This document shows positions 41,401 to 53,754 of a DNA stretch of 64,000 nucleotides, in pieces (the stretch's first letter is position 1; each line of letters opens with the position of its first letter). The notes under the pieces were generated by a model. It was not told the origin of the DNA and searched no databases. It worked only from the letters and a program-made list of their open reading frames with translations. Location of the stretch: contig NW_024751924.1 in NCBI RefSeq assembly GCF_018991925.1, positions 96,001 through 160,000 of the forward strand, in the 5' to 3' direction. The position numbers and the translations under genes were made by a program. This stretch comes from Homarus americanus (lineage: Eukaryota > Arthropoda > Malacostraca > Decapoda > Nephropidae).

Positions 41401-41745
41401 TAACTTCTAACCAAGACTGGCGACCAACAGTACACACCGAATAATTTATCAACTGCGAGACTAATGTATTAATTTCAGTGGGATTATTATGATAATTCAC
41501 ATCCATGTTTAAATACATAGCTGAACAAATACTGTCAGTGAAATTTGTCACTGATATTTACCAACTTGTTTTGGAAGTGTGTGGAGTCCAGTAAAGCAGT
41601 TGTTTAAATTCAACTACGTGTCTGGAGGTTAATTCACGTTAAGCCAAGGAATATCATATAATATACCTTGCGCTAACCTTTAAAGCTGCAAGTACTGTAT
41701 ATGGCGGCCTGTAGCTCACATGTAAAAAAATAATATACACACACA

Positions 41746-42020
<275 letters not shown>

Positions 42021-43316
42021 AACGATTTGCTGATTCTCTTACGTCCCTCTTTATCTCTGAATATAATCAATAATAATTATGAGTTTAGTATTACATTTAT
42101 TATTTATATGCACGAAACAATTTCCTGAAATTACTTAGCAGTGAGAGAAGAAAATACACATTTCATTTTTCATCAGAGATAACATATCGAATCTCCGCGG
42201 CGTAAATTGCAAACTCGCTTCTCGGATCTTTGTTGCTGTAATTTTATTATTTCATTATCTGAGAATACTTTTACGATCTGCTGCTAAATATTATGTGAAA
42301 ATAGTCGATGTGTTCTTTAGTTTATTTATATTATTACGGTGATTTTCTTCGTATTGTTTTAGTTCTTCGTTAGAAACAGGTGGAGATGTATTGAATGTAA
42401 AAGGAGTTTTCTTATATTAAAATGTCAACATACTACCAAGATATCAACTAACCACATAATAAGAATCAACTAAAAATTCAGCTTGGATTTGAACGCTGCC
42501 ACATGAAGAAGGTATATCAAAATGGTTGACAATACCGTAGGTTGAGTCAGGCTATACATGCAGTGAGTAGCATGAAATAAACAGCACAGGAATGTCCTAT
42601 AATCGTAGTCAATTACGATTATAGGATTACACCCTTGTATAATTATAATCAGTCCCATCTCCCATGACTGGTTCAGACCCACGAAGACGTATAGATAACT
42701 TATATTAGTTATGAACAACTTTCACTGTAATCACCCAGATGTAATTAACATAATCTATTCAGCTCAGTATAATTATACTATGGATTATACAGTAAGGACA
42801 TGGATACAGGAACCAATTGTATTAGAATTTATGATTGTGTTTAGTCATATATTCTGAAGATAAAATTTGTGGAATCTGTAAAAAAAGTATAAATTATGAT
42901 AATTAATGTTAAAAACAAAATCCGTCACAATTAATGACTGATTTGATAAGTTCATCACCTTATTTAGTAAAAGGTGAAAATATCTTAACCATGTCTTAAC
43001 AAAACACAATCATAGCGCCAACGAGATCTCAAAAAAAAAAAAAAATCTTAGCGTCTCCGAGATGTCCGCAACACAAAAACAGATCAATCCTAGCGTCTCA
43101 TAAATTCATACCTAGCACAACTAAAAATAGATCTTAGCCACAGCTGAGAGACTAATCGACGGTGAGAGCCAAGCAGCCAGCGGTCTGTTGAGTCCAGGGT
43201 GCACTGTGATCCAGGAACTTACTTATACACCAAACTCAACCATTCTTGTCTCGCAGAATGAAAACTGGAGCGTGTGTGTGTGTACTGGGATGTGAGAACG
43301 GATGGTGTAGGCAATA

Positions 43317-43435
43317 ATGAACGTGGCAGACCCTCACACCAAGGACGATATTAGCATCACCGCCACCCACTTCCTGAATGATAGCTCAAGAGAGAGTGTG
43401 TGTAGAGTCCGTCTCCTGGAGTACTCTGCATTCAT
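43317..43435 (+). CDS. Speculative short first exon, unrecognised product
   Basis: An ATG at 43317 in fair context (A at -3, in-frame TAG just upstream) opens about 40 codons beginning MNVADPHTKDDISITATHFL and ending with CGVs typical of no family I know, followed by a donor-like GTAAGG at 43436. If not spliced it meets TAA immediately. The local sequence looks less repetitive and less AT-rich than its surroundings, which is the only other support. The complementary strand also has an open frame here. It could equally be chance. Confidence 0.15.
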
Positions 43436-44079
43436 GTAAGGTTTGTTGGATTTTCTGTTTTATAGGTGCATCTAATAATTTATTTTGTGAAATATATATA
43501 TAATCTGTTTACAATATACACTAAAGTTATCATATGAATACATATTTTCCGTGTATATGTTGCGCCCTGGACTGGGGGTTGATAAATGGAGTCGTCAGGT
43601 TCAGATCTTGAACGGAATTTTCTATACGATGTATATTGAAGACACAAGTACAGATCATAATATCCACTATTAACCTCCATTTACAAGTCTAACAACATTG
43701 AAATTACACGATCAATGTTGACGATACTGTAACATTTATTGAATATCAAGATAGGCTGCTGGCTACTCCTGACGGCTAATCAATATAGGAATATACATTG
43801 TATATAATTATAATCCAACTATGGCCAATAGATATATAAAAGGAAATTCACGTTCATATATAACTATAGTATTGCTATATATAGGCCTAAAGGTACAACA
43901 TTAATGACATGCTTCGAAAGTCATATACGACAAAAACAAGTGGCGAGACTTGTGCGTGTTTGTCAGCCATGAAGGTTACGTATAAAGATAATTGGTTATT
44001 TACGTCGTTACATCTGCCCACAATGGCTATAAAGTCTACGGTAATCTCTGACGCCATATGTCATTCTTCCTCGAATGTT

Positions 44080-44185
44080 TGGTTAAGTTAGGTTAGGTTA
44101 GGATAAGATAGGTTAGGTTAGGTTACCGTAAGGATAAGTTAGGTTAGGTTAGGTTAGGTAAGGGTATTTAACCTTCAGGTGATCC
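44080..44185. repeat. TTAGG-rich patch with foldback-like right edge
   Basis: About fifteen GGTTA/GGATA-type pentamers, mostly GGTTAGGTTAGG, interrupted once by CCGTAAGGATAAG. It ends in GGGTATTTAACCTTCAGGTG ATCC, which resembles the arm of the foldback family (GGTGTTTAATCATCAGGTGA). The pentamer is the arthropod telomere unit, but here it is internal and degenerate. Confidence 0.75.
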
Positions 44186-44669
44186 AGTAATTTGATAACT
44201 CCTTCACACAGCTTATGTTAGTTTAAGTTTCCTACCCAAGTTCAGGTTAATTACAATATTAACTAACACAACGAGTAATCTGGGTCAAAGGCAGGTTATA
44301 CTGGGCAAGGTTAAATAACGCAATATATCCTGGGATAACCCGTGATATAAAAGCCTAAACGTGGGAAAAAAATCCATCATATTACTGTATTTACTTTCGG
44401 ATAAAATGCCAACTTAAACCTCAACAATCACACCCTTACTAGAAATGCTAAATTAATAGGAAAAATAGTATATCCTACGTCATTATTATATAAGTACTGT
44501 TTGACGATTCCATTTGTACTGTTTGACGATTCTATTTCCACTGTTGACAGGTATAACGGAGGCGTTGGGTTCACTTCCTGTTGTTGTCTATTTACGTCAC
44601 GCGGGAGGAAGGAGGAGGACGTCCCACCAGCTGACATCTATCTCTAGTGTATTGGTGGTGAGAAATGTC

Positions 44670-44700
<31 letters not shown>

Positions 44701-45194
44701 TACTACTGCCATACATACATACAGTGACGTTGTGATATGTAAAGTAATTTAAGCACGTATTCTTAAATCAATACATACACATATACACATCATACTTAAG
44801 TAATGCACAAGTAAAATAAAAATAACTGCATCATCAAAATAAGGTTAAAATAAGTTCTCCAGTTGGAAAGAAAAAAAATAAGCGCTCTTTACTAGTTCAT
44901 TTCCTAAGTAGTACAGTTCAAGCCTAATTATAATCTCGGTTAATTAAGGCATTTAGCGAACCATCTCATTTTCACTTATTGTCCATGTTGTTCGTGAGAT
45001 AAAAAGCATGATTATTTTTATAGTTTTATTTAAATACAGACAAAGTTTAAGGGGCCATATAGATCAGTTTAGAAAATTAAGAAAAAGATCAGTTTAGAAA
45101 ATTAAGAAAAACAGTTTGGGTCTGTTTACGTTTTCTGTTTGTCAATGTGTGATCGTATACTTAAATATATATCAATTGGTTTATGATTATACTT

Positions 45195-45436
45195 TCTTTG
45201 AGGACTTGTAAGACATAGAGAACGAGATAAAGACACAGTACAAACGAACGAGATCTCGAGAAAGGGACTGATTCATCCTCGAGACCTAACGAGACTTCGA
45301 AAATCCCCAAGGTCTCGGGGACTACTGACGCCTCGAGGAATACCAACGCCCCAAGGACCACCAAGACCCCGAGGACTAACGGGACAGAATTACCTTCGAG
45401 GATCATCTAGAACTCTAAGACTAGCGAGACCTCGAG
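45195..45436. repeat. Degenerate CTCGAGGAC-type repeat
   Basis: Imperfect repeats of motifs like ACCTCGAGGACTAACGAG and GACCCCGAGGACTA spaced by roughly 12 or 24 bp. It explains the valine/leucine-rich minus-strand open frame (VLGVLVVLGALVFLEA). An old decayed minisatellite is the simplest reading. Confidence 0.55.
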
Positions 45437-47025
45437 GACGGACGAGCCCGATTGAAGTCTTAATGGCGCGTAATAAAAGATAAATCTCATTAAGGGATTG
45501 GAGGTATGAAAAGGGGTTTATTATGAATCTTAATTGACCTTCAGCACTCGAGAGGAGGGGGTCCCGTGAGCTCACATGATGCCTGGTGAAGGAGTTAGGC
45601 AGAAAGTGGGGGATAGTCGTTTATTGAAGAAAAAAGGGAATAATGGTTAAATTAAGGGAAAATTTCGTTTACTGGAGGAAAAATTATACTAAATTAGTTT
45701 ATCTGAAGAAACACAAATATAAAGGACTTTTATGAGAGGTTAATGGGAATATATTTTGATTTTGAGGAAAAATAAGGAATGGAAAGCCGTTCATTTGAAA
45801 AGTAATAAATAAAAAATCTTTGATATAAGAACAAAAAACAGGAAAAATACTTACTAGACAATAAATAGAAAAGGAGAAAAAAGTGAAGATTATAACTAGA
45901 AAGTTTGTGTATATAACAAATCTCTATTATCATTCAGTTAATTTTTATGATACACCAAAACCAACTAACTAACCCTTTACAACCACGTACAGCATTCGTA
46001 TTAATAACAATTTTCGAATTTCGTGTTACCCAAAGCATATTAGTTAACCGAATAATCAATAACCTTAATCAGGGTAAAAAAAAAATAACTCCATATTTTC
46101 ATTCTTCGTGTTTTGGGTAATTTTTATTTGGTAAGATAGTGAAAAACACGGGAAGGAAAGATGGGTGTGACTTTCTGTAGGACATCTGGCTTGGAGATCC
46201 CGTGGCGGTCGTGAGGGGTAAATGTAACGTACTTTGTAGGTGTTGTGTGTTGGTTCTAGACTGTAGGAAGAATGTTTTTCATGTTCTAACCTGCTATGTT
46301 GTGCCTCTCACCCCTACAGCTATAAGGTCTTGTTGATGTGTGAATTGGTTTAGAAAAATATAAATTTTGGATATTCTTGTTGGGTAAATTGATTGTGATA
46401 TGGAAATAGTAAAAATAATAAATGCTAGTGGAGAGAGTTGGTTAAATGTGTGTGAAATTTTTCGTTTGTTGTGTGGAGTTTATATTGGTGTTTATTCTTT
46501 GTTGGTGTGTAGGTGTTAGAGAGAGACGCCATATCGTGTTTCCTTTCAAAGACTTTAGTCACAAGGTCGCTCCGACAAACACAAGATCCTCCACTACCTT
46601 GAGTTGACCACAAACACAAGCTTATTGGAGACATTTACCTAACCAAAAAACCCACTTTCTACCAGACACTGAGCCAAATCTACAAGTTGGCGCCAGAAAA
46701 AGAAAATTGTTTCTTAATTTGAGACTTAAATGACCAAGACGTCACTTGTAAAACGCTAAATTCCGAGAAGTGTTGGCATAGGATGTGAAACTAAGTCATC
46801 ACATTAAAACAACAACAGCATTTGAAAGACGTAACATCCGGAAGGCGTTGTGTGATCCCTGGGTGAGTCGCTATTACTGGCCGCGTCTGAACTTAACTAA
46901 CTAAGCTGGATGAGCGCCCAACAAACTGATGAACACAAAACAAGAAATTGAAACTCGAAAAAGATCTTGAGTGATGATATATTGCCTATAATACCGATGG
47001 TGTATAATGAGCTAGTGGTTGTATC

Positions 47026-47482
47026 CAGTGTCGGATTTAGACCTGTGGAGGCCCATGGGCATTGGGCAGCCTCTTTGAGGAGGCCCCCCTCATTATAACT
47101 ACCCAAGAGGGTGGGGTGGTGAGTGAAGCGAGCCTAAACATTTGGGAGTTCCGGGGGGCGCTGGAAGCCCCAGGAAAATCCTGAAATTTGAACACTTCTT
47201 TGAGAATTTTGAAGCCATATGCAGTTATATTAAAAATATTAAAAATATACGTTCATAGGAAAACCAGGTATTCATGAATTTCAAGGAGTAGCTAGCCTAA
47301 TTTCTATCACGCTTCTTGCTGAACATAGTTTTACGTGATGGAATAGATAAACATGAATTTTAAAGAATGAAAATAAAAATAACCCAAATGAATAAACAAA
47401 TAAATAAAATATTGTAATATGTGGAGGCCCCCAGATTGTGGAGGCCCCTGGGCAGCTGCCCATACGCCTGAATCCGGCCCTG
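47026..47482. mobile_element. hAT-type non-autonomous transposon, 457 bp
   Basis: Ends CAGTGTCGGATTTAGACCTG and, inward from the right, CAGGGCCGGATTCAGGCGTA. Subterminal GGAGGCCC blocks recur inverted (GGGCCTCC). It is flanked by a perfect 8-bp duplication gttgtatc at 47018-47025 and 47483-47490, diagnostic for hAT. The interior is AT-rich without transposase motifs. The perfect duplication suggests a younger insertion than the hAT MITE at 18.4 kb. Confidence 0.9.
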
Positions 47483-47874
47483 GTTGTATCACTTCTTGGG
47501 AATATAGTTTGAAAAAATGTTTCAACCGATTTTCATACACAAACCACAAATCTTTCCTGCCATATATTTCGCACTCCACTAACTTAATTCATCTTAAATC
47601 TATCGTTAAGAGTCAAAATATCGTAGCCAATGAGAAGGCAAGATAGAGTAATGTATATTAGCTGATTTTAAGGACGTATTCGTGACAGAAGCGTTCGTGT
47701 GACAGGCCAGGAACACAGCCATGGCCGGTATACGTCGCTTAAGCTGGATTTCCGCTGCAGTTGTATCCTGAAGAGTGAAGTCCATGACGCACGTCCTCAC
47801 TCACTTGTTTCTTCAACTCTTGGTAATTTCCGTTATTGTATCCGGTGCCGGGGCTTTTAGAGAGCCAGTAAGGG

Positions 47875-47978
47875 GAAGCTCCGACCAGTGACGTCATCGT
47901 GAAGCTCCGACCAGTGACGTCATCGTGAAGCTCCGAGTAGTGACATCATCGTGAAGCTCCGAGTAGTGGCATCATCAT
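47875..47978. repeat. Four-unit 26-bp array carrying CRE motifs
   Basis: Units of GAAGCTCCGACCAGTGACGT plus CATCGT. The first two hold the palindromic CRE TGACGTCA (47889-47896 and 47915-47922). The third has TGACATCA and the fourth TGGCATCA. Spacing is 26 bp. It may be a short minisatellite that happens to contain CREs, or a CREB/ATF-responsive element. Confidence 0.8.
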
Positions 47979-48258
47979 GACGGCTAGATTACAAAAGGAA
48001 GTAAAAAGCGCGCGTTGACTGCTAATTGATGACGTGTAGAGGGTAGTAGCTCTTATATAATTGATAGACTATTGTAATTATAACCCTCATGGCGTGTTTA
48101 AATTACCTTATATATTGAGGCGCAGTAAATAAATGAGACCAGCAATAGCATGTGATTGGTAGGCAGGGCACGTCTACTCCCTGGTCTGGGTTAGTGGGAT
48201 TAAGTCAAGCCACGATGAGGTTGTTGATGCTAGGATTACTTTACTGTATTACCCAGAA

Positions 48259-48318
48259 GCTGTGTGCTGTGCTGTGCTGTGCTGTGCTATACTGTGCTGT
48301 GCTATACTGTGCTGTGCT
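48259..48318. repeat. (TGTGC)n pentanucleotide microsatellite
   Basis: Pentamer array GTGCT with interspersed TATACTGTGC units, adjacent to the CCTAA-rich patch. Confidence 0.9.
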
Positions 48319-48360
48319 TTCTCCTGTTACCCTCAGGCCCTTCCTCATCGCCTCAGGGTC

Positions 48361-48460
48361 ACCTAATGCCTGACCTAACCTAACCTAACCTAACCTATCC
48401 TAACGCTATCCAGACCTAACCTATTTTAACCTAACCTCATCTGATCATGTGTTGAAGACT
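48361..48460. repeat. CCTAA-rich patch with foldback-like features
   Basis: CCTAACCTAACC pentamers interrupted by CCTAACGCTATCCAG, a string nearly identical to the core of foldback copy F (CCTAACGCTATCTGG). The patch ends CTGATCATGTG, like the foldback terminus. It is likely an altered member of that family. Confidence 0.6.
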
Positions 48461-48503
48461 ACATCTTCTTTATCAATCCACTAAAATAAACATCAAACCA
48501 TCT

Positions 48504-48505
<2 letters not shown>

Positions 48506-48555
<50 letters not shown>
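48506..48555. repeat. (CA)n microsatellite
   Basis: About 25 CA dinucleotides. Non-coding. Confidence 0.95.
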
Positions 48556-48562
<7 letters not shown>

Positions 48563-48868
48563 GCCTCAACAAGAACGACAGACACATACACACATGACCT
48601 CACTAGGAAGGAGGTACTTGGGCGCTATCGACTCCTTGAAAACCTCCTAACCACCACCCACCCACCCACCACCCACACACCCCACCATGGTTGTATTTTT
48701 CCACATGCTGTACTTTATTTTTTTTAATTCTTGTATATAATTTTGTGTTTTTCTTTTATCATTTCTTATTTGTTTTCTTTATTTCATCTTTGTTTATTTT
48801 ATTTATTTTTATTTATATTTAATTTTTTGTTTAATTTTTATCCTCGTCACCACTGGACGATTTGTGTG

Positions 48869-50190
48869 CTCTATTAATCACTGTTGGTAAATTACTGGGC
48901 ATGTACTGGCTCTGTTCTCACTGTTGGTAAGTGCTAGGCAATAACAGGCTCTGTTGTTCCACTGTTGGTAGAATTACTAGACTGGCTCTGTTATTCACTG
49001 TTGAGTAGGGTACTGGAGGCATGTACTGAAAGAACTCTGTTCACACTAGTGAAATTACTGGAATGTGCTGAAACCTGTTATGCACTGTTGTTAAGTACTG
49101 GACATGTACAGCTCAATAAATGCTGTTGGTGGGAATTACTGGGCGTATGCTGAAACCAGCCCATTCACTGTTAGTGAGTACTGGAGGCATGTACTGGCTC
49201 TGTTATGCACTGTTGGTAAGTGCTGGGCATGTGCTGAAACTCTGTGTGCACTGTGGTGATATGCTGGGCCATGTGCACAGAAACCTGTTATTCACTGTTG
49301 GTAAAGTACTGGGCATGTACTGGCTCTGTTATTCACTGTTGGTAGTACTGGGCATGTCCTGGCTCCCCATTGTCACTGTGGTAAGTACTAGACTGTCCTG
49401 AGCTCTGTTAATCACTGTTGGTAAAAATTACTGGGCATGTCCTGGCTCTGTTAATCACTGTTAGTGAAAGTACTGGGCATGTCACAGGCTCTTGTGTCAC
49501 TATTTGCAGAAGTACTGAATGTCCTGGCTCACAGCAATCACTGTTGGTAAGTACTGGGCATATTCCTGGCTCTGTTAATCACTGTTGGTGAAGTACTGGA
49601 GCTTCATCCTGGCTCTGTTAATCACTGTTGGTAAAATTTTGGGCATGTCCTGGCTCTGTTAATCACTGTTGGTAAGTACTGGGCATGCCTGGCTCTGTTA
49701 TTCACTGGTAGGTGAGTATGGGCATGTACTGGCTCTGTTATTCACTGTTGGTACAGAAACACTGGGCATGTCACAAAATACTATTTGACTACACTGTTGG
49801 TAAGTGGGCATGTGCTGAAACCTGTTTAATCACTGTTAGTAAGTACTGGGCATGTACTGGCTCTGTATTCACTGTTGGTAAGAGTACTGGGCATGTGCGG
49901 CTCTTTTATGCACTGTTGGTAAGTACGGGCATGTGCTGACTCTATTGTTGTTCACTGTTGGTAAGTGCCAGGCATATACACGAAACTCTGTTAATCACTT
50001 TCATTGGTAAAATTCTGGGCATGTCCTGGCTCTGTTATTCACATTGGTAGTACTGGGCATCATTACTGGCTCTGTTATTCACTGTTGGTAGTACTGGGCA
50101 TGTACTGGCTCTGTTATTCACTGTTGAGCAAGTACTGGGCGTATATAAACCTATTTATTCACTGTTGGTAAGTCTGTGCATGTACTGGCT
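48869..50190. repeat. About 40-bp satellite, roughly 33 units
   Basis: Tandem units CACTGTTGGTAAGTACTGGG then CATGTACTGGCTCTGTTATT. Units vary by substitutions and many 1-3 base insertions or deletions, so no frame is kept for long. Each unit contains TTG|GTAAGT, which resembles a 5' splice site, on the plus strand. Open frames here are repeat artefacts. The indel pattern could be biological or uncorrected long-read error. Confidence 0.92.
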
Positions 50191-50229
50191 GTTGAATGTC
50201 CATGGAAAGTTTTTTATGTATATTTCAGG

Positions 50230-50375
50230 TAAATTTCTACACAAACCTAACCCACAACCTAACCTAACCTAACTAACTTCTTAACCTAACCTCATCCTTC
50301 TACCTCCCTCACCCTTCACTAGGTAATACTAAGATCTCTAATTAGCAGGTGAAATAAACTAGGGAGAGGGAGATG
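50230..50375. mobile_element. Possible rearranged foldback copy with CCTAA core
   Basis: A CCTAACCTAACCTAAC stretch (about 50240-50293) is followed by TTAGCAGGTGAAATAAACTA GGGAGA, which matches the foldback right arm TCATCAGGTGAAATAAGCTG GGG. The left arm is not recognised. Confidence 0.4.
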
Positions 50376-50871
50376 GAGTGAGAAGGTGAAGGGTATAATC
50401 TACAGGTAATCATGGAGAGGAGGGGGGAGGGAGGGGTTGACCCGATGAATCTATGAGAATCTGTTGTTGTTGTTGTTGTCTTTGTTGAGGTAGACCAGTT
50501 AGTTGTGTCAGGGTGATGTTAACAGAGTTCTTTTTTACTTAGGGACGGATTTTTTTTGAGAATTAAGGCCATGATGAACGGGGTGGGTGACTGTCAGGGA
50601 AAGGTGTGGTGTTGCCAGGTGTAAGGAGGTGAAGGGGGTGGTGAGGAGGGGGTGAGGAGAGGGGGAAGGGAAGGGGGTAGAGGTGAGTGGGAAATGATGG
50701 GAGTGGAGAGAGGAGGAAAGGAGGAGGAGAGATGAGTAGAGAGACAGAGTGATTGAGGGAAGGAAGGAGAGAGAGAGGGAGGAGGGTACAGGGGTATTTC
50801 TGGCTATACTGCAGAGGCTGGATCACCCGGTCTAGTAGAAAGTGCAGTATGTTCAATTGTTTTCTTTTACC

Positions 50872-50874
<3 letters not shown>

Positions 50875-50961
<87 letters not shown>
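50875..50961. repeat. (CA)n microsatellite
   Basis: About 43 uninterrupted CA units preceded by about 250 bp of GA/GGAG-rich purine sequence (roughly 50575-50790). Explains the His-Thr and Cys-Val open frames. Confidence 0.95.
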
Positions 50962-50965
<4 letters not shown>

Positions 50966-51233
50966 GTTCCGAAAGTAAAACTTTCTAGATTGGTGACGGA
51001 CGGACAGACAGACTGACGTGTGGGCAAGAAAAAGCCGTCGACACATTACCATTGCCAAGGCTCTTACTTTTACGAGGAAGTGAGTGACAAAACACCCTGC
51101 AGTGTGGTAGAGCCATACCTCACTGAGAGAGAGAGAGCATGAAACAATGGGAGAGAGAAAGAAAGAAAACTTTAAAATTAGGTCCACTTATGCTTTCTCA
51201 GGCAGAGTGAAATTCTGTGATTGAACCTAAAGT

Positions 51234-53250
51234 TTGGAGTTCCTTAGGATGGGTAGAAGTCCTGTAGGATGGGCTGGGAGTCGTGTAGGATGGCGTGGAG
51301 GGCGGTCTAGGATGGGCTGGGTCGGTAGGATGGTGGGAGTCGTGTAGGATGGTTGAATCGTGTGGATGGCGGGAGTCGTGTGATGAGACTGAGATGGGCT
51401 GGATGGGGATCGTGTAGGATGGGCTGGGGTAGCGTAGGATGGGTTGGAGTCGTGTAGGATGGGTTGGAGTCGTGTAGGATGGGTTGGAGTCGTGTAGGAT
51501 GGGTTGGACTCGTGTAGGATGGGATGGGGTCGTGCAGGATGGGCTGGAGAGTCGTGTGGGATGGGCTGAACTCTGTAGGATGGGTTGAACTCTGTAGGAT
51601 GGACTGGGTAGCGTGATGGGTTGGAGTCGTGTAGGATGGGTTGGACTCGTGTAGGATGGGATGGGAGTCGTGAGGATGGACTGGAGGTCGTGTAGGATGG
51701 GTGAACTGGGAGGGTGAACTAGATGGCTGGTCGTATAGATGGGCTGGGAGTCGTGTAGGATGGGCTGGGGTGGCATGGGATGGGTTGGACTCGTGTAGGA
51801 TGGGCTGGGGGTCGTGTAGGATGGGCTGGGGTCGTGTAGGATGGGCTGGGAATCGTGTAGGATGGGCTGGGAGTCGTGTAGGATGGGCTGGGGTGCGTGG
51901 GATGGCTGGACTCGTGTAGGATGGGATGGGGTCGTGAGGATGGGCTGGAATCGTGTAGGATGGGCTGGGGTGGCAGGATGGGTTGGACTCGTGTAGGATG
52001 GGCTGGAGTCGTGTAGGATGGGCTGGGAGTCGTGTGGGATGGGCTGGGAGTCGTGTAGGATGGGCTGGGGTAGCGTAGGATGGGTTGGACTCGTGTAGGA
52101 TGGGCTGGGGTCGTGTAGGATGGGCTGGGGTCGTGTAGGATGGGTTGAACTCGTGAGGATGGGATGGGGTCGTGCAGGATGGGCTGGAGGTCGTGTAGGA
52201 TGGGTTGAACTCGTGTGGATGGGTTGATCGTGTAGATGGCTGGGAGTGCGTAGGATGGGTTGGACTCGTGTAGGATGGGCTGGGAGTCTGTAGGATGGGG
52301 ATCGTGTAGGATGGGCTGGGGTCGTGTAGGATGGGCTGGGGTGTAGGATGGGTTGGACTCGTGTGGGATGGGCTGGGTGGCATGGATGGGTGGACTCGTG
52401 TAGGATGGGATGGGGTCGTGCAGGATGGACTGGAGTCGTGTAGGATGGGTTGAACCTGGATGATCTGTAGGATGGCTGGCGTAGGATGGGTTGGACTCGT
52501 GTAGGATGGGCTGGGGTCGTGTGGGATGGGCTGGGAGTCGTGTAGGATGGGCTGGGGTCGTGTAGGATGGGCTGGGGTCGTAGGATGGGTTGGACTCATG
52601 TAGGATGGGCTGGGGTCGTGGGATGGGTTGGACTCGTGTAGGATGGGTTGGAGTCATGTAGGATGGGTTGGAGTCATGTAGGATGGGTTGGACTCGTGTA
52701 TGATGGGCTGGGGAGTCGTGTAGGATGGGTTGGTCGTGTAGGTTGGGTTGAGTCATGTAGGATGGGTTGGAGTCATGTAGGATGGGTTGGAGTCATGTAG
52801 GATGGGTTGGACTCGTGTAGGATGGGCTGGGAGACGTGTAGGATGGGTTGGACTCTGTAGGATGGGCTGGGAGTCGTGTGGGATGGGTTGAGGTCGTGTG
52901 GGTTGGGTTGGAGTCATGTAGGATGGGTTGGACTCGTGTAGGATGGGTTGGACTCGTGTAGGATGGGCTGGGAGTCGTGTGGGATGGGTTGGACTCGTGT
53001 AGGATGGGCTGGGGAGTCGTGTAGGATGGGTTGGACTCGTGGGATGGGCTGGGAGTCGTGTGGGATGGGCTGGGAGTCGTGTGGGTTGGGTTGGAGTCAT
53101 GTAGGATGGGTTGGAGTCATGTAGGATGGGTTGGAGTCATGTAGGATGGGTTGGACTCGTTGTAGGATGGAGGGAGTCGTGTAGGATGGGTTGAGGTCGT
53201 GTAGGATGGGTTGAGGTCGTGTAGGATGGGATATGAAGGTCGTAGGGTGG
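51234..53250. repeat. 20-21-bp satellite, about 98 units
   Basis: Units GTCGTGTAGGATGGGCTGGG with variants GACTCGTGTAGGATGGGTTG and GAGTCATGTAGGATGGGTTG. Variants cluster: the GTCATG form dominates near the right end. The strand is strongly G-rich with no run of four Gs being typical. The proline-rich minus-strand frames (HPTRPQPILHDSNPSYT) are direct translations of the repeat and shift frame at each indel. No protein is supported. Confidence 0.95.
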
Positions 53251-53404
53251 AATAATAGACAGTGGAATGGGTTGACGGGACAGAGAACTAATCCACCTTG
53301 CCACCCTGTCAAATATTTAGGCCTCAATATTGACAGGTGACAATTGCAGAGTTTACCTGTCAGATTTGACCATGGGTTACCTGTCAAATTCGGCGTTACC
53401 TTTG

Positions 53405-53525
53405 GTCATCTACAAATTAATACAGATTACAACAGGTCAGTACAAGTCAGCCCAGGTCATCGAGAGGTCACAACAGGTCAGTACAAGTCAGTCCAAGTCA
53501 GCAACAGGTCACGCCAGGTCAGCCG
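53405..53525. repeat. Degenerate CAGGTCA repeat
   Basis: About ten loosely spaced copies of ACAGGTCAGTA / CAAGTCAG / CAGGTCACG. AGGTCA resembles a nuclear-receptor half-site, but spacing is irregular. Probably an old minisatellite. Confidence 0.6.
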
Positions 53526-53596
53526 AGGGGAGTCAGGAAAGCAGGTATCATTGATCGCCAACTGCCAAGTGACGTAACCCACCCAGCCTACCAGGT

Positions 53597-53598
53597 CA

Positions 53599-53630
<32 letters not shown>

Positions 53631-53685
53631 CAATTGACTGCCTTATATCCCCCTCTCTCTCTCTCTCTTTTGTCCGCTCTATTTC

Positions 53686-53751
<66 letters not shown>
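53597..53751. repeat. (CT)n polypyrimidine tract
   Basis: Two CT arrays separated by about 40 bp of T-rich sequence. A purine/pyrimidine strand-biased mirror repeat that can form triplex DNA. Explains the Arg-Glu and Leu-Ser open frames. Confidence 0.95.

Positions 53752-53754
<3 letters not shown>

Noticed and set aside
51198..53100. Long Pro/His/Ser-rich open frames (up to 430 residues)
   Set aside because: They are direct read-through of the 20-21-bp satellite, differ in frame at each indel and overlap one another.
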